In this document: one piece after another, positions 8,430 through 12,924 of the stretch
Numbering within the stretch: the first letter of the stretch is position 1
How the letters are laid out: the number at the start of each line of letters is the position of its first letter
Source: Acidimicrobiales bacterium
Lineage (GTDB): Bacteria; Actinomycetota; Acidimicrobiia; Acidimicrobiales; JABEUL01
DNA length: 12,924 nt
Direction: 5' to 3'
Assembly (NCBI GenBank): GCA_027451605.1
Contig: DAIDJA010000015.1
Location: 1-12,924, forward strand
Made by a program: the position numbers and the translations under genes
The notes under the pieces: generated by a model
What the model saw: the letters and a program-made list of their open reading frames with translations, nothing else
Told to the model about the DNA's origin: nothing
The model's database searches: none

Positions 8430-9665
8430 CTACAGTGGTAAATCGCCGAGTTTTGCACCTGCAGCATTTGTATCCCTATATAGCGATATGACTCTATCTG
8501 CAATTCTCCATTGATGAATCTCGTCGGCACCGTCGGCTAATCTGGCCCATCTGGCATGCTGAAACATTGTGGCTAAAGGAGTATCGGTAGAGTACCCCAG
8601 GGCACCGTGAACCTGAATAGCACGATCGACAATTCTATTTAAAGAGTTTGCAACAAAGTGTTTTGCCATCGATACTTCAGTCTTAAAGTCTTCCTGCCTG
8701 TCAATTTTATAAGCAGCGTGCAAAATCATCAATTTGCATTGATATATCTCCATGGCCGAATCTGCTATTAACCACTGTATTCCCTGTTTTTCGGCCAAAT
8801 ATGAGCCGTGGGAATATCTGTTTATGGATCTGTCGATCATCATATCTAAGGCAACTTCTGCCTGAGCCAGCCATCTCATACAGTGAGCCAATCTTGCAGG
8901 TCCCAAACGATACTGACCGAGACGATGTCCATTTCCGCGCCCTCCTAAAATGGCACTATCTGGAACCCTGATATCTTCAAGGAGAATCTCCGAGTGTCCG
9001 GTTGACCCGTGCATCGTTTCAATCTCTCGGACCTCATTCCAACCCTTAGCAGAGGTCTCAACAATAAATGCGGTGTTGGCACCCCTGAATCCCGGCTCAA
9101 CATCCATTTCGGTTCTGGCAATAACGATTGCAAAACTTGCACGTCGAGCATTTGAGATAAACCACTTATGCCCGTTTATTACCCATTCGTCTCCGTCTTG
9201 AACCGCTGTGGTTTTAATAAGTGTCGGGTCGCTGCCGGCGACTTCAGGTTCAGTCATCGCAAAACAGGACATCATATTTCCTTCACAGAGCGGACGAAGA
9301 TATTTCTCTTTTTGTTCATCGGTTCCCCAATGATAAAGCGTATGCATATTGCCCTCATCGGGTGCCTGGCAATTTAAAATCCAGGGTCCCAACCGTGTCC
9401 GTCCGGCCTCAGCCTGCACCATAGCCATCTCAACGTGACTCAATCCCAGCCCTCCGAACTCTTTGGGCATATGCGGCAGCCACAGCCCTTCTTTTTTAGC
9501 TTGCTCCCTTAAATCCAGAATAGTCAGGATGTAGTCTTGTCTTTTTAATAGCTTCTCTTCATCATCAAAATCAGAAACCGCCGGAATTACGCTTTTTTCC
9601 ATAAAATCCCTGACTTTCTGCCGTATTTTTTCGACTTTCTCATCAAGAGTAAAATCAATTGCCAT
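8430..9665 (-). CDS. Acyl-CoA dehydrogenase of the ACAD10/ACAD11 (LvaC-like) type
   Basis: FAD-dependent acyl-CoA dehydrogenase family protein of 411 aa, full length. Visible motifs are the flavin-contact segment CFAMTEP (134-140) with SDPT (145-148), WFISNA (168-173), and the C-terminal QVHGALGYS (351-359). The catalytic-base region, YEGT with Glu in medium-chain enzymes, here reads ADGADEIH (377-384), placing Asp378 where the Glu would be. This DG-x-DE form is, to my knowledge, typical of the ACAD10/11 group. In that group the ACAD partner removes phosphate from a 4-phosphoacyl-CoA made by an APH-type kinase. The kinase gene lies 37 nt upstream, which supports that role over ordinary fatty-acid oxidation. 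The start is fixed by a perfect AAGGAGG (9679-9673) 7 nt before the ATG. Confidence 0.9.
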   Translation of the reverse strand: MAIDFTLDEKVEKIRQKVRDFMEKSVIPAVSDFDDEEKLLKRQDYILTILDLREQAKKEGLWLPHMPKEFGGLGLSHVEMAMVQAEAGRTRLGPWILNCQAPDEGNMHTLYHWGTDEQKEKYLRPLCEGNMMSCFAMTEPEVAGSDPTLIKTTAVQDGDEWVINGHKWFISNARRASFAIVIARTEMDVEPGFRGANTAFIVETSAKGWNEVREIETMHGSTGHSEILLEDIRVPDSAILGGRGNGHRLGQYRLGPARLAHCMRWLAQAEVALDMMIDRSINRYSHGSYLAEKQGIQWLIADSAMEIYQCKLMILHAAYKIDRQEDFKTEVSMAKHFVANSLNRIVDRAIQVHGALGYSTDTPLATMFQHARWARLADGADEIHQWRIADRVISLYRDTNAAGAKLGDLPL

Positions 9666-9702
9666 TTTTATTCCTCCTTAAATTACTGCTTTATTTAAAA
9701 TG

Positions 9703-10776
9703 TTATAAATACTTTTCCGCCAGATTAAAAAGTTCCAGTGTAATTGTATGCAAAAGTTCTCCGACAGACCTATCCGCTTTTTTAGCAAATGCCCTTGCGT
9801 ATGTTCCCTCTAAAATTATTCCAAGCTTAAAGCACGCCAGAACTACGTACCAATTTATATAGGTGAGATCAAATCCGGTCATGGAACCATAGGCGGCAAT
9901 TAATTCATCGGGAGTACAAAATCCGTCTACCGAAGTGAGTGCCATAGCCGGACCGTATTTAATTCCCCCTTCACTTGGCCAAGTCGCAATCAGCCATCCT
10001 AAATCCAAAAGTGGATCGCCCACGGTTGACATCTCCCAATCCACTGCCGCCAAAAGTCTGGGAGAATTATAGTCAAACAACATATTTGCTAAATGAAAGT
10101 CGCCATGCATGATACCGAAAACAGTCTTCCCGGGCTTATTTTCCTGAAGCCACTTAGCAACCTTTGGTAAGTTTGAAATTTCCGGTCCCGGATAATTTTC
10201 CAGTTTCGAATATGACTCAAGTTCAGAAATCCATCTGTCGGGCTGCCTGTCCACAAAATTTTCCGGAGAACCAAAATCAGAAAGTCCGGCTAAGTTATAA
10301 TCTACCTTGGCTAATTTTGCTATGGCGGAAACGGCTTCGATACCCATCCGATGTCTATAGTCTGCAGATTCTTTGTAAATTTCTGGTAAACCCATTGCGG
10401 GATTAAATCCGCAAACAGGCTCCATGAGGTAAAAAACTGCCCCGGCCATCAATTCTTCATCACAAGAAGCAATCAATCTGGGATGCGGTACATCAGAATT
10501 GGACAGAGCGGCCAAAACTCTGGCTTCTCTTCTTAACACCTCATTTGACGAAGCCCTCAGGTGTAGTGGTGGGCGGCGCAACACAAAGCTACGACCGGCT
10601 CTGTTGTATTTGACCAATATATTTTGAGTGCCGCCAACCAATAATTCAAAATCAGTTAAAGGGCCGTTTCCCAGATCACTTGCATCCATAAAAGCTTCTA
10701 AAACTCCAAGATCAACCCCCAGTCTTTCGGCTAAATCGCTTTCGTTGATACCGTTTTGTGAATTACTCAAGCTCAT
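9703..10776 (-). CDS. APH-family phosphotransferase (ACAD10/11- and LvaA-like)
   Basis: Aminoglycoside-phosphotransferase-fold kinase of 357 aa from the chosen ATG. Motifs are an N-lobe nucleotide loop GGTQN (48-52), the beta3 segment VLRRPP (65-70), the catalytic-loop Brenner motif HGDFHLAN (224-231; D226, N231), and metal-binding DWE (246-248) followed by STVGDPLLDLGW. The LRRPP and DWEMSTVGDPLLDL signatures place it with the kinase domains of ACAD10/ACAD11 and with LvaA, not with antibiotic-resistance kinases. The expected reaction is ATP-dependent phosphorylation of the 4-hydroxyl of an acyl-CoA, giving a leaving group for the neighbouring ACAD. The frame also opens at TTG (10782) and GTG (10779). 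The ATG at 10776 is preferred because GAAGAG ends 7 nt before it. Only 11 bases separate it from the HAD stop. Confidence 0.88.
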   Translation of the reverse strand: MSLSNSQNGINESDLAERLGVDLGVLEAFMDASDLGNGPLTDFELLVGGTQNILVKYNRAGRSFVLRRPPLHLRASSNEVLRREARVLAALSNSDVPHPRLIASCDEELMAGAVFYLMEPVCGFNPAMGLPEIYKESADYRHRMGIEAVSAIAKLAKVDYNLAGLSDFGSPENFVDRQPDRWISELESYSKLENYPGPEISNLPKVAKWLQENKPGKTVFGIMHGDFHLANMLFDYNSPRLLAAVDWEMSTVGDPLLDLGWLIATWPSEGGIKYGPAMALTSVDGFCTPDELIAAYGSMTGFDLTYINWYVVLACFKLGIILEGTYARAFAKKADRSVGELLHTITLELFNLAEKYL

Positions 10777-10783
10777 CACCAAA

Positions 10784-10789
10784 CTCTTC
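10784..10789 (-). promoter_or_regulatory. Ribosome binding site that decides the phosphotransferase start
   Basis: GAAGAG overlaps the TGA stop of the HAD gene and lies 7 nt before the ATG at 10776. The in-frame TTG (10782) and GTG (10779) sit 1 and 4 nt from it, too close for normal initiation. Stop and SD overlap suggests translational coupling of HAD and kinase. Confidence 0.5.
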
Positions 10790-11561
10790 AGTTGTTATCC
10801 GCCGCCGAAGAACATAGTTTCAGAACTTCACTAATTTTGGCTATCATGAAATCAGGCTTAGATTCCCCCGTTAAATTTGAAACCGCCTTCATCGCACCCG
10901 TTTTCAGAAGAACCGACTTCATCGATGCTTGATTAGCGCCCTTAATATCTGCAAACGGCGTATCACCGACAAATAAGGTCTGTGACGAAGTAATATCGGA
11001 TTTAAAATCACCGCAATTATTTACTAAATCAAGTGCGGTTCTAAATATCTTCATATCCGGCTTACAAGAATTTGCTTTTTCTGAACTTAAACAGACATCT
11101 ACTTTATCTTTAATCTCAAGCTTTTCCAGCATCGGATAAAAGTAATCTTCATCGATATTTGATACTACGGCTGTTATTATATCCATATCCTTTAAAGTTA
11201 AAATAGTTTCGTGAACACCTTCCCTGACCCTAATTGAATTTATTGTCAGCTCCCGTTGATTTTTTAGAGCAAAATCAATATCTTCATCTTGGCTACTATC
11301 GATATCCATTAATTCCAAGAAATTTTTGATCGCCACTGAAAAAAGGTCCCTATGTAAATAAAAATCCTTCTGTCCCACCGTTTGGAATGATCTCATTAAA
11401 GCCAATGCATAGTTAACTTCAACTTCTTGATCACTGGCATCTTTACCGAAATTTCTTACAAAGTCCTTCAGAAAAGAGTTGAACGGTAGTTTGAGATCGG
11501 ACAGGGAACATAGCGTTCCCGCCAAATCGAACATCACAGATTTTATTTCATGTTGCAACAT
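10788..11561 (-). CDS. HAD-superfamily hydrolase-like protein, motif I lacking the second Asp
   Basis: HAD-fold protein of 257 aa and first gene of the operon. Motif I is MFDLAGTL with nucleophile D12. The usual acid/base Asp at +2 is Ala14, so it reads DxAGT as in phosphonoacetaldehyde hydrolase, not DxDGT as in phosphatases. Motif II is VVSN (S134), motif III the Lys of SCKPDMKIF (K167), and motif IV VGDTPFADIKGA (D200, D205). A helical cap fills about residues 20-115. The order HAD, kinase, ACAD equals the domain order of ACAD10, whose HAD domain also, as I recall, lacks the +2 Asp. The role may be non-phosphatase chemistry, phosphoryl handling on acyl intermediates, or structural. The start has no SD and appears leaderless. 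A general phosphatase or dehalogenase annotation would go beyond the evidence. Confidence 0.8.
   Translation of the reverse strand: MLQHEIKSVMFDLAGTLCSLSDLKLPFNSFLKDFVRNFGKDASDQEVEVNYALALMRSFQTVGQKDFYLHRDLFSVAIKNFLELMDIDSSQDEDIDFALKNQRELTINSIRVREGVHETILTLKDMDIITAVVSNIDEDYFYPMLEKLEIKDKVDVCLSSEKANSCKPDMKIFRTALDLVNNCGDFKSDITSSQTLFVGDTPFADIKGANQASMKSVLLKTGAMKAVSNLTGESKPDFMIAKISEVLKLCSSAADNN
11550..11561. promoter_or_regulatory. Perfect 12-bp palindrome, possible TetR operator
   Basis: ATGTTGCAACAT is perfectly self-complementary and forms exactly the first four codons of the HAD gene (Met-Leu-Gln-His). One mismatch out, TT and AA continue the symmetry (11547-11564). It lies immediately downstream of the proposed start point of the HAD operon and beside the divergent tetR gene, a place where a bound repressor would block transcription. 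Binding by this TetR protein is inferred from position only. Confidence 0.4.
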
Positions 11562-11573
11562 TAATTTATAATA
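11562..11573 (-). promoter_or_regulatory. Overlapping divergent -10 boxes; leaderless start for the HAD operon
   Basis: On the minus strand TATTAT (11573-11568) is followed by 6 nt and then the HAD ATG, the spacing expected for a leaderless mRNA; no SD is present. On the plus strand the same bases read TATAAT (11567-11572), a perfect -10 pointing towards tetR. Neither direction has a good -35 box. A second possible tetR -10, TAAAAT, is at 11610-11615. The whole divergent gap is 72 bp, so the two promoters would compete or be co-repressed. Confidence 0.42.
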
Positions 11574-11633
11574 GAATGTAATTAAATCAATATTAGTCGA
11601 TTTATGAGATAAAATTCAAAAGAAACCTAAATT

Positions 11634-12266
11634 ATGCCGAAAGATTCAACCGACACCCAAGCAGCTATAATATCCGCAGCAGAAAAGCTGATGTCTCAAA
11701 ACGGTATTCAAAATGTCTCATTAAAAGAAATTGTTAGAGTAGCCAACCAAAAAAATGCCACTGCTATTCAATACCATTTCCAAAATAAGTTTGGACTCCT
11801 CAACGCAATCGTTAAAAAACACTCCAGAGATATCGACCTCCAGCGACACGCATTGCTGGATCTGTTAGAGTCAAACGAAAGCACTTATTTAAGAGACTAC
11901 GTTTCTGCGTTGGTAAGACCTCTGGCAAATAAACTTGAAGACGAAAACGGAGGACGAGAATTTCTCATAATTATCTCCGAAGCAATTAATACCTACAACT
12001 CCACATATATCAAAAGGATTGCCCAGAACTCCGATGATTCGGTAAATCGTTGGAGAAATTTAGTTGAACCATTCTTAGATAAGACATCAGTAGTTAGGCT
12101 TCACACAAGATTTTCGGCAATCAGATTTACCTATACCGAACTCGCAAGAAGAGCCGCAACCACAAAGGCTTCTCAGGACAACAAACTTTTTGTTTCCCAT
12201 TTAATTGATTTGGTAGAAGTTATACTAACGACTCCCATATCCAAAGAGACCAAAAAACTTCTCTGA
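11634..12266 (+). CDS. TetR-family transcriptional regulator
   Basis: DNA-binding repressor-type protein of 210 aa, the normal TetR length. The N-terminal helix-turn-helix spans about residues 10-55, with VSLKEIVRVANQKNATAIQYHF (split here as VSLKEIVRVA, 28-37, and NATAIQYHF, 41-49) followed by NKFGLL, the standard recognition-helix YHF and next-helix start. The C-terminal part (about 70-210) is helical and divergent, as usual for ligand-binding domains. The ATG at 11634 is the first after an in-frame TAA at 11628; its SD is weak. The gene is divergent from the HAD operon across 72 bp, the classical arrangement for local control, so the ligand may be an acyl-CoA or hydroxyacyl intermediate of that pathway. 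The ligand cannot be read from sequence. It is convergent with the metallopeptidase gene, with 18 bp between stops. Confidence 0.88.
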   Translation: MPKDSTDTQAAIISAAEKLMSQNGIQNVSLKEIVRVANQKNATAIQYHFQNKFGLLNAIVKKHSRDIDLQRHALLDLLESNESTYLRDYVSALVRPLANKLEDENGGREFLIIISEAINTYNSTYIKRIAQNSDDSVNRWRNLVEPFLDKTSVVRLHTRFSAIRFTYTELARRAATTKASQDNKLFVSHLIDLVEVILTTPISKETKKLL

Positions 12267-12284
12267 CTCATTCAAGTGCTACGA

Positions 12285-12924
12285 CTAAATTACAAGTTCT
12301 CGACGATTATTATCGGCTGAGGTTAACGTACGATAAATTGAATCAGCACATTTTTGGATTTTGTCACCGGACTGACGAATCGAACTTAAAACATCACCGG
12401 TGATTGTACCCCAGTTGCCCAAATATCCAAAACTGTAATCGGAGGTATCGATTTCCATCATTGCACACACTATATACGCAACAGATTCTGCTTCGAGTTC
12501 GGCGAGTGCTCTATCGGTTTCAAATTCATGCATTAATCCGTGCCCAAGCTCGTGAACTAATGTCTTAATCTTTTGAGCCGTTGAGTTGGATCCCTTAACT
12601 CTTATAGTCATAGTCTCAAATGAACAATCACCATTAGTAGTATCGTCAAATTCAAAGTTAACTACTTTAAAGCCAAATGATCTTGCAACCTCAATTAAGC
12701 TACCATACTTGTCTATAGAACTATTGCCTTCCAGGAGACTGCAGACTACTGGCGGTTCGTCACCGTCAGTTTGACTTATGTCAAATACGGGAACATATTT
12801 AAATCCCCTAACTTGCATCTCATCGTCTTGACCATCGATTTTCACCTTAGTGACTATGGGCGCCAATATCCAGATCGCTTTCTCATTTTCTTTAACTATG
12901 CGTTTTAGTTTTTTCCACGTAGTA
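12285..12924 (-). CDS. ArdC-like protein with zinc metallopeptidase domain (5' end outside window)
   Basis: The frame is open to the right edge, so the true start lies beyond 12924; 212 or more residues are visible. The first visible residues include TWKKLKRIVKENEKAIWILAP, given here as TWKKLKRIVK then ENEKAIWILAP. This matches the end of the ArdC-type N-terminal ssDNA-binding domain, in which a GxxVKKGEKAxWILAP-like segment is typical. A VPVFDISQTDG segment follows. The metallopeptidase core is HELGH (12554-12540 on the minus strand) with a downstream acidic ELEAES stretch offering the third zinc ligand, as in ImmA/IrrE-type gluzincins. ArdC relatives occur as plasmid antirestriction proteins, but chromosomal actinobacterial copies are common and their function is unclear. 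A TTG at 12866 could be mistaken for a start; it lies inside the conserved domain and is an internal Leu codon. Confidence 0.75.
   Translation of the reverse strand, partial: TTWKKLKRIVKENEKAIWILAPIVTKVKIDGQDDEMQVRGFKYVPVFDISQTDGDEPPVVCSLLEGNSSIDKYGSLIEVARSFGFKVVNFEFDDTTNGDCSFETMTIRVKGSNSTAQKIKTLVHELGHGLMHEFETDRALAELEAESVAYIVCAMMEIDTSDYSFGYLGNWGTITGDVLSSIRQSGDKIQKCADSIYRTLTSADNNRRELVI

Noticed and set aside
8229..8514. Two overlapping plus-strand frames opposite the SDR start
   Set aside because: They are antisense to the conserved glycine-rich cofactor loop of the SDR and only reflect its codon composition.
8945..9424. Several frames on both strands within the acyl-CoA dehydrogenase
   Set aside because: All overlap the conserved, full-length ACAD in other frames and have no independent start signals.
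9703..10776. Aminoglycoside resistance kinase
   Set aside because: The fold is shared, but the LRRPP and DWEMSTVGDPLLDL signatures and the ACAD neighbour point to the acyl-CoA kinase branch.
10777..10782. TTG (10782) or GTG (10779) as start of the phosphotransferase
   Set aside because: Both sit too close to the GAAGAG ribosome binding site; the ATG at 10776 has a normal 7-nt spacing.
12864..12866. TTG as start codon of the metallopeptidase gene
   Set aside because: The frame continues upstream to the window edge through residues that match the ArdC-type domain, so the TTG is an internal leucine codon.

Overview
The window is AT-rich bacterial DNA with densely packed genes, seven of nine on the minus strand. 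No rRNA, tRNA, CRISPR array or insertion sequence is visible. Internal operon genes carry clear Shine-Dalgarno (SD) sequences. The genes that open transcription units (the HAD gene and addB) instead have no SD and a -10-like hexamer exactly 6 nt before the ATG, which suggests leaderless mRNAs. That mixture, the ArdC-like metallopeptidase and the AdnAB/AddAB-type recombination pair fit a low-GC actinobacterial lineage (for example an Acidimicrobiia-like marine group). This placement is an inference from gene style, not a proven assignment.

Layout. 1-574 is the N-terminal part of a glycosyltransferase that runs off the left edge (minus strand). 575-900 is non-coding and holds a candidate promoter for it. 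901-7561 carries two overlapping minus-strand genes for a heterodimeric helicase-nuclease of the AddAB/AdnAB type: an ATPase-competent UvrD/RecB-like subunit with a C-terminal nuclease, and a partner with a degenerate ATP site and an iron-sulfur-type nuclease. 7650-11561 is a minus-strand operon transcribed in the order HAD hydrolase, APH-type phosphotransferase, acyl-CoA dehydrogenase (ACAD), short-chain dehydrogenase (SDR). A divergent TetR regulator (11634-12266, plus) faces it across 72 bp. The right edge (12285-12924, minus) is the C-terminal part of an ArdC-like zinc metallopeptidase, convergent with tetR and cut by the window end.

How the genes work together. The most interesting feature is the operon: HAD, then APH, then ACAD is the same order as the three domains fused in animal ACAD10. 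The APH + ACAD + SDR trio also matches the logic of the Pseudomonas levulinate (lva) pathway, in which a 4-hydroxyacyl-CoA is phosphorylated on the 4-hydroxyl and the phosphate is then eliminated by an ACAD-like enzyme, feeding beta-oxidation. The window therefore probably encodes a TetR-controlled route for 4-hydroxy (or 4-oxo) acids, with an unusual HAD protein lacking the second Asp of motif I. The addBA pair downstream seems to be its own transcription unit: a hairpin with a short T-run and a likely leaderless start lie between the SDR gene and addB.
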